Below the pieces are notes generated by a model. That model ran no database searches. It worked only from the letters and a program-made list of their open reading frames with translations, and had not been told where the DNA came from. A DNA stretch of 64,000 nucleotides. Origin: Triplophysa rosa (taxonomy: Eukaryota; Chordata; Actinopteri; Cypriniformes; Nemacheilidae). The DNA lies in contig NC_079908.1 of assembly GCF_024868665.1 (NCBI RefSeq), positions 1,616,000-1,679,999 on the forward strand, read 5' to 3'. Of the stretch, positions 19,243-30,544 are shown piece by piece. Positions within the stretch are counted from its first letter, which is position 1; each line of letters opens with the position of its first letter. The position numbers and the translations under genes were made by a program.

Positions 19243-22200
19243 ATGTCTACTCCGGCCAGACGGCGACTCATGCGAGATTTTAAAAGGTTTGTCATAATCG
19301 AACGTTATATGAGTGCTGTGTGTTGATGTTATAGCTCGCGCGAGATGTGTTTATGCTAGCCATTAGCAGCGTTAGCCAGGCAGGCCGCAGCCAGCACGAG
19401 CTGAAGTACAGCTTTTCTGTTTTATTCCACGTTCACTTTAGCCCCATTTACTATTTACTTGTTATGAAAGATGAATAAGAGAAGCATCGCTATGCATGGT
19501 CGCAGCTAACTCGCATACTAACTTAGCTGTTTAAATAACAGTGATATGTTGCTTAGAAAACGTTGCCATAGCTTTGTGGATATTGTAACATAATAATAGC
19601 ATTGTGTTCTGGTACCTTGGAGTATATATCATGGCATGTGAAGATTATTCTGTACCATGGTATTTGTAAAAAAATACCTTTGTACTTTCATGACTGTACC
19701 ATGTTGACGAAAGGACTTTTGGGGGGAGGGAAATGACATTTTGGGGAATCAAGTGGTACAAGATGTACAGAAATGGTGCCATGTTTTTGGACACTTACCA
19801 TAGATATGTCATCTTTTTTTAAAGTACTTTAAATAGTTTGTAACTGTTGGTTGTAATGGTGCTGGTCATTTGCCTCTTTGTTTTGACATTTAAACAAACT
19901 CAGTAGAAAACAAAAACACACTAAAAACAAACAAACTAGTATAAATGGGAGCAATGTTATAGGTTACTGCAAATGATCCTATTCCTGTCTCTATTTTTAT
20001 GAATTTACTTTTGTCTGATGTAGTTTATATAAATAGTCACGGTGGCTTGTCTTTGTGCTTCAGTGTACATTGAATTAGCTAAATGTTTTGATGTAGACAG
20101 AGAAATAACTAGCAGTCTGCTGTTCACATTGCCATTATTAGAACAGTGTATTTTACAAAAGTATTCCCATCTCTATCACATCATTTTAGTTTACATACAA
20201 ATAAAACAATCAGTGCTTTTTTGTAAATCGTTTCATCTTGATTTATGCTCTTTGATTTGAGCTCTTTGAGACTAAATCAAAAGTCTTGTTAATAGACTTC
20301 AAGAAGATCCTCCGACTGGTGTAAGTGGAGCTCCTTCAGAAAACAACATCATGCTGTGGAATGCCGTGATTTTTGGGTATGTTGCCGAAATGACGAATTT
20401 AATAAAACGGATAAGAGTTCATTAAAAGCAGTTTTTTTCTGTACATAATGTAAAATGCTAACAGTTAGTGTGATTTGAAAACATAGACAGTAGTTTCTTA
20501 AAGAACATTACCATTTCTCTCTGCTTCTCTACAGGCCTGTAGGAACTCCCTTTGAAGATGGTGAGCCAGTGTTTTGTTCAATTAAGTACTAGTTATTGAT
20601 AAATAATATTTGCTCGATCATTTGAAAGAGGCTTTTATATGAGTTCTTATTTGACATTTTGCATCTAATATAAGATTTTTACATGAAAATGTAAAGGCCT
20701 ATGCTGTTTGGTCTCTAGAGTTGTTGCTGAAAGATGTTTTAATATGCTTGACCTTATGTTCATTTTTCTCTCTGCAGGAACATTTAAGCTTGTTATTGAA
20801 TTTTCAGAAGAATATCCTAACAAGCCTCCTACAGTTCGCTTTATCTCCAAAATGTTTCACCCAAATGGTGAGCTTCTGACAATTCTTACGGTACTCCAGA
20901 TTCTTTGCTGAAACTCTTGCACATGTTGGAAACTAATGATATTGTATCTTATATTAGTGTATGCAGATGGCAGTATATGTTTAGACATACTTCAGAATCG
21001 ATGGAGTCCCACATATGATGTTTCTTCCATTCTAACCTCCATCCAGGTGGGTCAAGTTGGTATAATAATGGTGTTTTTCAAATGCTGTAACTGGTCAACA
21101 GTTTTCATAAGATTGAAGCACAAGAATTAGAATTTGTTTACAATAGCTTCAGATAAAGCCCCTGTATTTGACATTAGATACATACCTGCCAAAGCAGCTA
21201 AAAGTGAAGTGCAAAAATTATACAGAGAGTAAAATGACTGTAAGAGCTTGTTTACACCTGGTATTAAGATGAGTTTTGGTCGATCAGATCACAAGTGGAT
21301 GATGCTGAATACAGGTGTAAAAGGGGTGTGAAAAGCTTGTCCACTTTCGACCACTTCCTGAGGTAGTCAGCTACCCAGATAAGATTTAAACTTTGCAGAC
21401 TGAAGACTACAAGTTTGGTAAGACGAAAAACGTATTAAGCACAATGTTTTCTCACCATTCCAGCTTGGCAGAATGCTATGGCAGAACCTTGATTTTATGC
21501 TTAGTGACCCATTTTTGTGTTGACTTTAATGTTTGTTTTGGACCAATGTCATGATGGAGTATCTAATCACGGCCCAACATCGTAACATCTCCAGTAGATG
21601 GTGGTTGGTGGAAATGTTTTAGACAACAGTCCCCTTGAATGTTGTGAAACTTTACAATCTTTTGCTGCACACGAGGACTGTCTTCTTTGGCTTTACCCAT
21701 TGTTATGATTAAGAGAATTTAAATCATACTCCTGTGAAACAGGCCCTTATGGCTACACAATTTTCTGTTCCTGTCACTTTAGTGTGCCAACACCGTGTCT
21801 ACATCGGACGCGACATGACAAAAGACATTAGAAACGCATTAGAACCCATTATAATTTTAAATTTTGTCCACACTGGGTTCCTGTCGCATCTGATGTCGAC
21901 ACAGTGCAAGAAAAATGGGAATGGGAAAGTAGTACTTCAGAGATTTATTTTACTCATAAGAATTTCTAGGGGTGCCTATAATTGTGACCAATGTGTATTG
22001 GAGAAAAAAACATTTGTCATCATTTGTTTTTTTACTTCAATGAAATGTTGGATGTTTGCTTTTTTATGTAAAAATCTAAAGGCCAAACAAAGCAGATTTA
22101 TTTTCAGAGCCTTCTGTGCCCTTAGTTCCCAATAATGTTAACATTTACAGTTCATTGAAATGTTCAATTTTGTAAAACACGTTCACTCTGCTCGGACACG

Positions 22201-22504
22201 TGGTAGAAATGGAGTAAATGGAAAATAATGTCCATTTTCATCAAGACAAGTCAAAACATTGGTTTTTGAACATTGCTCTTTTTGGTGTGAAATGTTTTCT
22301 GGAGAGTAACCCCATAAGCCTGAAGTCCTTGTTTTCCCTGATATTGTCCGTTAATTCTTGTGTAACTGTGTTTAGTCTCTGTTGGATGAGCCAAACCCGA
22401 ACAGTCCAGCCAACAGTCAGGCCGCACAGCTCTATCAGGAGAACAAACGTGAATATGAGAAGCGAGTGTCTGCCATTGTGGAGCAGAGCTGGGTCGACTC
22501 GTAA
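19243..22504 (+). CDS. ube2b: Ubiquitin-conjugating enzyme E2 B (RAD6 homologue), six coding exons
   Basis: Coding exons are 19243-19286, 20296-20376, 20535-20560, 20778-20867, 20958-21046 and 22376-22504. All introns are GT-AG, and the exons sum to 459 nt (152 aa plus stop). The product is an E2 enzyme that, with RAD18-type E3s, ubiquitinates PCNA in damage tolerance and, with RNF20/40, histone H2B. Visible: [19 protein letters not shown] start, HPN motif at 78-80 and catalytic Cys88 in [30 protein letters not shown] and the C terminus WVDS match the B paralogue (WNDS) rather than A (WRDC). One oddity: residue 44 is Val where vertebrate proteins have Glu ([10 protein letters not shown]). Intron 5 (21047-22375) carries MITE-like sequences. 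A poly(A) signal lies at 23087. Confidence 0.95.
21240..21910. repeat. MITE-like sequences in ube2b intron 5
   Basis: 21243-21360 has the motifs TTTACACCTGGTATTAAGATG and AATACAGGTGTAAA, seen in dispersed fish repeats; 63485 has a related stretch. At 21790-21907 an imperfect inverted repeat (GTGTCTACATCGGACGCGAC against TGTCGCATCTGATGTCGACAC) forms a hairpin. Neither has an exon signature, and the boundaries are approximate. Confidence 0.5.
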
Positions 22505-23086
22505 CGCTGCTGACCTCACCATGAACATCTCTGACAACAAGTTCCGCCTGTGCAATGGACAGCACTCGGTTCATACGGACATGCATTTCTGTGCAAACAC
22601 ATTTGAAGAAAACCAACTATATTTGTGTGCTTATTTATTTTTCTTTCTAACTGCATGATAAATTATTGCTAACAGCATTTAAGATGTGCTATTGTTGGAT
22701 TGATGCAGTTGATGTTTTAAAGGAATGCAGATTGTGGCAAAAATGTCTCAAGCAATCCCTAAATATTTCCAACTTCAAGTTCTTTAGTATACCATTACTA
22801 CATTTGAGATGGAAATCTCTTCAAGATTATGTACATTTTTAATCTACGTAATCTTTACAAAATAAATTTGACTATAGGAATCATCTTTTTGTATCTGTAT
22901 TTGAAACATCTTTACACTCACGTGTTTGTGCTTCAAATCAAACAAAGAGGGCGTGTATACTATAAGCTATGTCCTATACACAGTAGGATGAAAGTGTGTT
23001 ATATTGTTAATGGGGATGTTTTGAAAGTTAGTTTCTGTGAATTTATCATATATGAACATTTATACTTCTAATATCCTGTATTAAAA

Positions 23087-23092
23087 AATAAA
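23087..23092 (+). terminator. Poly(A) signal of ube2b
   Basis: AATAAA about 580 bp past the ube2b stop codon, in AT-rich 3' UTR. It lies about 40 bp before the opposing signal of cdkn2aipnl. Confidence 0.55.
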
Positions 23093-23129
23093 AACATTTT
23101 CAGACTTGGGTGTTAAGAAATGTGTACAT

Positions 23130-23135
23130 TTTATT
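23130..23135 (-). terminator. Poly(A) signal of cdkn2aipnl
   Basis: TTTATT on the plus strand (AATAAA on the minus strand), about 215 bp past the cdkn2aipnl stop. Cleavage 10-30 nt downstream would fall at or within the ube2b 3' end. Confidence 0.5.
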
Positions 23136-23349
23136 GTAGCGAATTCCTAATAAAAAACAATCGTGCCTCAATTTACATCAACCCCTGCTCAAAGTTTAAA
23201 AAACCCAAATACTGGCAATCACATAAACAACTGGGGAAAACATTTGAAGACGAAGAACGCCATTGCACACCGATGTGATGAGAAAAAAAATCTCCTTTCT
23301 CATGAACGTTTTAAGGATGCTATTAAAACAACAGGGAATCTTGCAGGTG

Positions 23350-24627
23350 TCACCTCTGTGGGGGAAAAAACAACACAGCTTCAGTTTTCTTAGGGTCTTT
23401 TATATTTACAGCACGCTCAGAAAAATGACCTTTACGCTACTCCGCTGTATTTCATAAATATAAAAAAAATGAATGAATGCGTGTGGGGACGATGTCTGGG
23501 TTACTTACCTTCTGATGTTGTTTGATTAATTCGTCTCTGGTTTTAAAAACAGGGGCATCCTCCACAACAATCCCGTCTGCCATCTCTTTCACTTTCTCCA
23601 GCAGTTCTGGGTGGTACCTGCAAATATAAATGTTAAAAGCTTGGAGAACTACTATTTACAGCCTGTTTTAAAATATTATACACAAAATGTAACTACGGTA
23701 TACAAGCAAATCATAACTGGTAGCTGAAATAAACAACAGCATATTAACCTTTCTAAAATATCTCATTGTAATTGGTCAGTTGTGGCACTAGGTAGTCAAA
23801 TATTTGAGCAATAAATCAATGTTTAGGCCTTGTTTAACCTTTGTCTGTCTATAAAGAAACCGTATGTAAGCAAGGATTGAAACACCTAGATGCACAACTA
23901 CACCAGAGTCTTCAAAGTAAGAAACAAGAGACCGTCTCCTGACAAGGCCTAAACCAAACGGCACACACACCAAACAAATTCACCCGCTAAAGTCAAGAGG
24001 AGACAGCAGATATTATAAAGGTGTGACTGTTGTAAATAAAATAGTATGCTAAAAAGTCTTTAAAATACCATTATGGATGGATGGATGAATAAAAATAAAT
24101 AAATAATTAAAATACTTTAGGACAGAAAAATATATTTATGTAAATCCGCTCTGCAAAGTCACAATGTAAAAAACACTATACTGAATAGAATGTTGTGTGA
24201 TTATAAGATCAGTAACAAGTGTTCTATTACCATAAACCATTCACATCTATCAGAAGAGATAAAGAAAGCATGACTTAAAAATTCCCTTCATAAATGTATA
24301 CAGACAGATGACTCTTGGATGAACAAAATGTAGAAACTTTTTTTTTCAAAACTGTTGAATATATTCATATTGTATTCGAATGTTTATAATATGTTGTTAT
24401 TGTTTGCAGTCGAACCTGCAGCCGAGGAACACGTTATTCGCCCACACCATGGACAGCGCGAGCAGATGGTCCACGTGTGGGTCCTCATAATCGTTGATGT
24501 TTCTGAATATAAACTCCCTCCTAGATTTCCAGTGTTTGTCGCTCTCAGAAATGGTGCGAAAGGTTTCCACGAGATCTGATAAATGTCTATTCTGTTCAAT
24601 AAAATCTTCAACGTCTGCAGCTGCCAT
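23350..24627 (-). CDS. cdkn2aipnl: CDKN2AIP N-terminal-like protein (XTBD domain), three coding exons
   Basis: Coding exons on the minus strand: 24627-24416, 23617-23509 and 23355-23350, with GT-AG introns; 327 nt, 108 aa plus stop. The final exon adds only Arg and the TGA, behind a strong polypyrimidine tract and CAG. The protein is one XTBD domain (XRN2-binding): WKSRREFIFRNINDYEDP, LLALSMVWANNVFLGC and the C-terminal VFKTRDELIKQHQK match the vertebrate family, whose members bind the nuclear 5'-3' exonuclease XRN2. Human length is 116 aa, close to this. Its position next to ube2b on the opposite strand matches the human 5q31 order. The start is chosen at the first Met (MAAADVEDF), with no upstream in-frame alternative supported by the family. 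Confidence 0.92.
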
Positions 24628-24734
24628 CTGTTCCCAAAAACGACTACGTTACTCCTCTTCTTCCGCTCTACTCGTTCTTCTCTCCCGCTTGGAAAACGCG
24701 ACACACTGCCATCTAGGGTCATGAATGTGCCATC

Positions 24735-24908
24735 TCGTGTACTACACTGTATTTACCGTAACATAGAGGTCAGGGTTAAATTGTCAGGGCCAAAAGGAAT
24801 TATTTAATACAATACAATATAATACTATAGTTGTTATGCATATTTAATAAAAGTAGACTAACACACATACCTTATTCATTGACACAAAAATTCTTAATCT
24901 TAATCGGC
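24735..24908. other. Upstream flank of cdkn2aipnl
   Basis: This would hold the cdkn2aipnl promoter, reading leftward. No TATA box is evident near the first exon, and no other feature was recognised. Confidence 0.3.
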
Positions 24909-25150
24909 AGGGCAGTCGTGGCCTAATGGTTAGAGAGTTGGACTTGTGACCAGAAGGTTGCTGGTTCCCAGGGCCGGCGGGTAACGACTGAGGTGCCTTT
25001 GAGCAAGGCACCTTACCCCTACTTGCTCCCTGGGCGCTGCAGTGATAGACTTGCTGTGCGTGTGTTCACTACTCTTCTGGATGGGTTAAATGCAGAGGTC
25101 ACATTTCGGGTATGGGTCACCATGTCTGACTAATAGGTCACTTTCACTTA
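24909..25150 (+). repeat. tRNA-derived SINE (HAmo-like), copy 1
   Basis: The 5' part resembles a tRNA with internal promoter boxes (A-box region TGGCCTAATGGTTAGAGAG, B-box region GGTTGCTGGTTC). A tRNA-unrelated body with CAAGGCACCTTACCCCTAC and GGGTTAAATGCAGAGGTCAC follows. The same body occurs at 50493-50776 and, partly, at 34085-34200. It resembles the HAmo SINE described in cyprinids; the name is from memory of that family. Confidence 0.85.
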
Positions 25151-25593
25151 ATCAATATAATAAAATAATAAATAGATTATGTGGAAAGTACAGAACACTG
25201 CACAGTTTTGGTATTTTTTCCCCTTTTGTCTGAATCTGTGTGAGACACTGCATCAGATTGCTATGACAAAATAATCACATGCTTTATATGTGGCTTGGGG
25301 AAAAAATCTGATGAGTTGTTCACTTGGTCATGCGAACACTATAATTTGGGATACAAATGTGCTTCTTCGGCAAAACTGTGGTCCTATGTCAAGAGAAAGT
25401 TTATTTACAACATTCATGATATAATATATTATATTCATTACATATCATATATAATTAAGCTGTATGGTGTCAATGGAGCCAGTATGGAGTTTTATCAACT
25501 CTCAAAGTGCCAGAACTTTGTTCACAAATCACTGCAAAAATCCCTTTAGTGCAATATTATATCTAACACTTATGCATATTATATAAATGTATA
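25151..25593. other. Spacer without recognised features
   Basis: AT-rich sequence between the SINE and the LTR element. No gene or repeat was recognised. Confidence 0.4.
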
Positions 25594-26181
25594 TGTCATG
25601 ATCCTGTCCCCCTTGTCCAGAGTTTTTGAGCCTTGTGGACAGGGTCGTGAAAGTACCACGTCTTGTGTGTGTAATGCCTTATGTGGAGACACGTGGCTGC
25701 TTGTTATGACATTGCGCCACGTGTCTTCTTGTCTCGTGCCTTGGCCCCGCCTCCTTGTTTCCCCGTTAGCGTCCCATTAGTGTTTCATTCCCTTCACCTG
25801 CCCTGTGTAATCTTCCCGTTAGTTTCCCTTCAGTGTTTCATTCCCCTCACCTGGCCATTGTTAACTTTCCTCGTTAGTGTTCCCCTTATAAGTTCTTAGT
25901 TTTCTCTGTCCCCTGCCGGTTTGTTACACTTTACCTTGTCTATGTAACGTCAACCCAGTCCCTGTGATATTGCCTTGTTCCTGCCTTATCGTGACTTGTC
26001 GTGTGTAGATTATCTTCAGTTTTATTTTGGACTTTGTTTCTGTTTTGCCCCCTCGTGGGAAGTTTTCTGTTTTACCTTGTTTTGAGTTGTTGTTTGCCCC
26101 ATCGTGGGTTTTTGTTGATTAAAGTCTGTTTTATTTCCTACCGCTGCCTTCATTTGGGTTCTTCCTCCCCATTTCCTGACA
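25594..26181 (+). repeat. 5' LTR of copy 2
   Basis: TGTCATGATCCTGTCCCCC...CATTTCCTGACA(G). The opening can fold back on GGACAGGGTCGTGA about 45 bp inside. TATA-like CCTTATAAGT is near 25884. Confidence 0.85.
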
Positions 26182-26199
26182 GAGCAAACCGGCCAAAAC

Positions 26200-27483
26200 A
26201 TGAACCCAGCAGGCAGTCCTTTATCCCCTACCTGCCAAGAGTCGGCTGACAACCAGCATTGATGGCGGTCGACCTGTGAGAGGATCCAGACGGGCAAGGG
26301 TCTGTTTCCCCCTCAGGGCGACCGGGCCCTTGGAGAGTATGCACGGGCCTCTGTGGCGAAGAGGGGACTTCTCCCTGAACTCCACATGAACGCCTTCTTC
26401 ATCGCGGGCCTCAAGGACCCTACCCCTCTGGCGAAGCGGGAGAGGTTGATCCGTGGGTCATTCCAGGGGCTGGTAGATGACCTCGGCCAGACCAGAAGGG
26501 AGGACTCCAGGACCCCTTCGACCCTCTCACGCTCCTGCCTGCCTCCAGCTCCCGAGGGCCGCGTTCTGAGTGGTATTTCTCTAACCGACCCATCAGGACC
26601 GGTCGTCAGTCAGCGGGGGAAGTGCACCAGGAGGACTTCCGTGGAGTCGGTCGATTCCACATCCTCCTGGGAATCTGTCGACCTCACACCCGCTTTCCTT
26701 GAGCCTGCAGTGCTTCCTACCCCCACCACTGTGGAGGCAGGCGGGATCGCTACGCTGGCGACCCGCTCAAGGAGGAAGAAGCTGAGGAGAGGGTCGCTGA
26801 CACCATGGCAGGCACCCAGTCCGGTCCAGCCGACACCCCAGCCGGCGCCCAGTCCGGTCCATCTGATGCCCAGTCCGGTCCAGCCCGCGTCCAGCTGGCG
26901 CCCAGCCCGTGCCCAGCCCGCGTCCAGTCCGGTCCAGCCGCAGGCGTCCAGTCCGGTCCAGCCGCAGGTGCCCAGTCCATTCCAACCGGCCATCCAGGCG
27001 GTTCTCCAGCTGGCAATCTCTCAGCCTGAATTTCCCCTAGCGCCGGTCCAGCCAGTATTTCCCCAGTCTTCCCCAGCCATGTCAAGCCCTTTCTGTCCTG
27101 CCCCTGTCACACCTCCTCGCCCTAGGAAGCGAGCGAGCACCAGTCCCTTCCAAACCTCCACCCCTGTCCCACCCATGCCTAGGTTTTCCAAGTTTTGCCC
27201 TCCCCTCCCCCCTCCCGTTAATGTTATTTGTGTTAAATCACCCCAACCACTTTATTGTAGCCTTGATGTTCCCCCTCCTTTGTTGTATGGTTTGTCTGTC
27301 TTGTCTGTCCTCATTCCTGTCTGTCTTGCCCCGCTAGTTTCTTCCCTTGGGCCGTCGGGGATCGGCCCTTGGGGCGGGGGTACTGTCATAATCCTGTCCC
27401 TCTTGTCCGGAGTTTTCGAGCCTTGTGGACAGGGTCGTGACAGTACCACGTCTTGTGTGGAGACACGTGGCTGTTTGTTATGA
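26200..27483 (+). pseudogene. Gag-like proline-rich protein of the small LTR element, copy 2
   Basis: The frame starts at 26200 (MNPAGSPLSP), has one in-frame TGA at codon 21 (26260-26262, where copy 1 has Trp) plus a 9-nt insertion there, and is then open to 27483. The N-terminal domain has STCERIQTGKGLFPPQGDRA and LPELHMNAFFIAGLKDP. Then come GSFQGLVDDLG, a Ser/Thr-rich linker, a basic patch RRKKLRRGS and about ten SPVQP-type repeats (26815-26990). The frame runs through the polypurine tract into the 3' LTR. No zinc knuckle or enzymatic domain is present. Conservation of layout between diverged copies suggests the protein was once selected; its function is unknown, and gag is the best guess. 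Confidence 0.6.
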
Positions 27484-27935
27484 CATTGTGCCACGTGTCT
27501 TGTCTTGTGCCTTGGCCCCGCCCCCTTGTTTCCCCGTTAGCGTCCCATTAGTGTTTCATTCCCCTCACCTGCCCCGTGTAATCTTCCTGTTAGTGTTTCA
27601 TACCCCTCACCTGGCCATTGTTTACTTCCCTCGTTAGTGTTCCCCTTATAAGTCCTTAGTTTTCTCTGTCCCGTGCCAGTTTGTTACACTTTACCTTGTC
27701 TATGTAACATCAACCCAGTCCCCGGGATATTGCCTTGTTCCTGCCTTATCTTGTCGTGTGTGGATTATCTTCAATTTTATTTTGGACTTTATTTCTGTTT
27801 TGCTCCTCGTGGGAAGTTTTCTGTTTTACCTTGTTTTGAGTTGTTGTTTGCCCCATCGTGGGTTTTTGTTTATTACAGTCTGTTTTATGTCCTACCGCTG
27901 CCTGCATTTGGGTTCTTCCTCCCCGTTTCCTGACA
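27384..27935 (+). repeat. 3' LTR of copy 2
   Basis: TGTCATAATCCTGTCCCTC...CCGTTTCCTGACA(G). It lies immediately behind the polypurine tract. It matches the 5' LTR throughout and includes TATA-like CCTTATAAGT near 27643. Confidence 0.85.
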
Positions 27936-28650
27936 GTAGGCTATATTTATATTATTACATTAATGTACACAATTGTATATACAGTACTTTGCACATATGT
28001 ACACAAATCGCATACTTACATCTTTATGTATATTCGTTTTTACAGTATTTCTAGTGTTATGCATAAATAATATGTATTTTTCATTATTGCATAAACTGAA
28101 GCAATAGAGATGACAGTCTGCTTGAGCTTTTCTCCCAACCAAATTCACTTTTCTGAGCTATTTATTTACTACAGTGTCCTAAAATAACTAATAAGATGAT
28201 TTTAGAGCGGATTACTTCAGTTGTGCATGAAGTTTTAAAAACGCCTAAAACTGCGCTATTTTGTTATTAATGCAGACATTAGCACCCCCAGCTCAGCTCA
28301 TTCATGCCTTTTGCTATATCACATTATGATTTTGTTAAATGCAGGAGTGTTTAGAACAATCTAGAAACTTAAACAATGCATCAAATAGCGACTGATGCCT
28401 CTTGCCAAACTAATAAAAAGTGTAAACACGATTTCATCCCTAAAGCAGTTTGCCTGTCGTTTTGATGGTATTGTTGGATCGAGTTGTTCAGAGAGTGAAC
28501 TTGTCATGTTCGTCGTGTTAAACAGCGTTTCCTCGTTCGTGTTTGTTCACGGCTCCCCCCACAGGACTCACTGTAAAATGGTCGATGATTTTTGGTGAAC
28601 CGCCCCGTTCGCTCATTTGAGGAGAGCCGCTGACTTTCTTCTTCACGCTT
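27936..28650. other. AT-rich spacer
   Basis: No gene, repeat boundary or RNA could be supported between the LTR element and the CpG-rich block. Confidence 0.35.
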
Positions 28651-29357
28651 GCTTCTCGATGGACATTTTAAAACTTGACAGGTAACGCAAAAGCCTTTCA
28701 CAGCGTTTTTCTTTGCCGTGCGTGACGCTCGCGAGCTGAAATACGGCGTTGGCCGCTCGCTGGTAACGGAAATTTTTGGTACGTCATTAATATGGCGCCA
28801 AAAGAGTTATACAGTAAGTGTGAGCTTGTGTTGCTGTAGCGTGAGATCTCTCTCACCTCAGCCTTATCCTGTCAAACGTTACGCAAGAACAAAATCACCT
28901 GTTCGGGGGATATAAAACATTTTAAACGCCTCACTTGACGGACATTAAACGGCATTTAGACGCTTGTCGTAATTCAAAACTGTTTTGCACATAAAATCGA
29001 TGTCCTGTCACGTCAGTCGATGCGCGTCACTTTGCAGGATTGTGAGGAAATAACTCGTTTTTCTCGGACAAACGGATATTTTTTGCCGTGAGTGTGGGAA
29101 CGGCGATTTTAGGAAGTCAGCGGATAACTGCGTAGGAGGGCATCGCAGAAAGCCGTAGTATGCCGTCGGATCGGAGCTGTTGTGGATTAAATAGAACGAC
29201 AGGAACTTTTATTCGGGCTGATGATGTGGAGGGGAAATCGCACGAATACAGTGTGCTGAAGTGAGCTACATGTGCTTGGCCTCAAATGATCCGTTGATTT
29301 CTACCCATCCGTGTGCATCGAGGACATCACGCCCTCTCCAACAAACCGCAAATAAGG
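28650..29357 (+). promoter_or_regulatory. CpG-rich block with candidate non-coding first exon
   Basis: CpG dinucleotides are clearly denser here than in the flanks (for example CGTGCGTGACGCTCGCGAG near 28720). A GT donor-like CAAATAAG-GTAAAGCG lies at 29355-29362. No convincing start codon or conserved peptide is present, so if it is an exon it is 5' UTR. Vertebrate gene order after ube2b and cdkn2aipnl suggests jade2 on the plus strand, but nothing in the sequence proves it. Confidence 0.3.
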
Positions 29358-30077
29358 TAAAGCGAAAAAATGTGACATCTTTAATAAACATATAGCAACA
29401 CACTGTCTCAGGATTGCTCCATGTAGGTCAGGTATGGGTGTTTTAGAGCTGTTGTGTGTATTTTATTCATGTTGTCTTGACTAATGACAAGTTTAGATAC
29501 TGCCGTTTAGTCTTGTTTAATCAGATTTCGCGGATTTATGATTGGAATGTTAAATGCTTGCAATAGTGGTTTCACTGTTCTTGACCTATCCGTGATATTA
29601 TGTCGGTGAACTCTTCTTGTTCGAGTTTCTACTGTGGCTAGAGCTTTTACGCGACATGTTATACGTCTGAAGTGATAATGGCAAAGTTATATAAAAGTGC
29701 GATGCATTTAGTGGATTATACAGCTTTAGCACAGATAACTTAAACTCGAATCCAATGCTCGTTTTACTAACACGTTATGAACATTGAATGACCCAGCATG
29801 CATCTTTGGACAGATGAAAAAACAAGCCCAGAGGGTCATGAGCCACGCCCCCTAAGTCTTCTGCTCACGGCACGCAGCGGCGTGACATCACGACGGAGGG
29901 GGCGTGGTTGTTGTTTACGTTCGTCGACTGTGTGTGACGAGCGACAAAAATGAGTGCAGTTGAAACCGTGGGTCATGTTATTGCACAATTAGGTTCACTT
30001 ACAATCTAGCATTAGTCAAAACCTGTTATTGTTACCTGTTATCACTTTCCTTCAAACATTAAACATGCACTTACAAC
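29358..30077. other. Spacer, possible first intron of the CpG-block gene
   Basis: No exon or repeat boundary was recognised. The stretch 29840-29950 is again CpG- and GC-rich (GGGGGCGTGGTTG) and could be regulatory. Confidence 0.3.
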
Positions 30078-30536
30078 TAGGGATGTAACGATTCACTCAG
30101 CTCACGATGCGATGCGATTCACAATTCTGATCTCACGATGCGATTTATTCACGATTTACTCACGATTTATTTTTTAAAAATGAATTGAAACAAATTAGAA
30201 ATGAACAACTTCCCTTGCATTATTTCTTAAATGCTTTACGTTTCTTTGCATAATAAAATAATGTTTTATTTCAAATAACAAAAGTAAACTGCGATTTTAT
30301 AACAAATTAATAATAGAAAAAGTCTCTTTAATATAAACAAACTAATACTGTCTGTGCTTTTCTTGGATTTTTTTGCATTTAAGAAATATCAGCATCCACG
30401 TTTAGGTTTGCAGTGAAAATAGCGGCCCCTGCTGTTCAAAGAATGTATTGCGATTCAGTTCAAGCCTCAACCGAATTGAATCGTCACTCATTATAACCGA
30501 TTTTCAACCGGCTCACGGTGAATCGTTACATCCCTA
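30078..30536. mobile_element. hAT MITE, 459 bp, perfect 8-bp target duplication
   Basis: Ends TAGGGATGTAACGATTCAC and GTGAATCGTTACATCCCTA are perfect inverted repeats. The flanks CTTACAAC at 30070-30077 and 30537-30544 are identical. There is no coding capacity. Confidence 0.95.
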
Positions 30537-30544
30537 CTTACAAC

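Larger units (their letters stand above)
25594..27935 (+). mobile_element. Small non-autonomous LTR retroelement, copy 2 (complete, 2.3 kb)
   Basis: A 588-bp 5' LTR, a 1.2-kb interior with a gag-like frame, polypurine tract GGGGCGGGGG and a 552-bp 3' LTR. The LTRs are nearly identical apart from small indels (the 5' one has an extra segment around 25820-25850), which suggests fairly recent insertion. There is no protease, RT, RNase H or integrase. I could not confirm a clean target duplication (flanks GTATA and GTAGG or TAGGC). Confidence 0.88.

Noticed and set aside
22241..22616. Minus-strand frames over the last ube2b exon
   Set aside because: They overlap a certain coding exon on the other strand and have no family similarity.
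24909..24985. Functional tRNA gene
   Set aside because: The tRNA-like head has A and B boxes but continues into a SINE body that recurs at 50493 and 34085.
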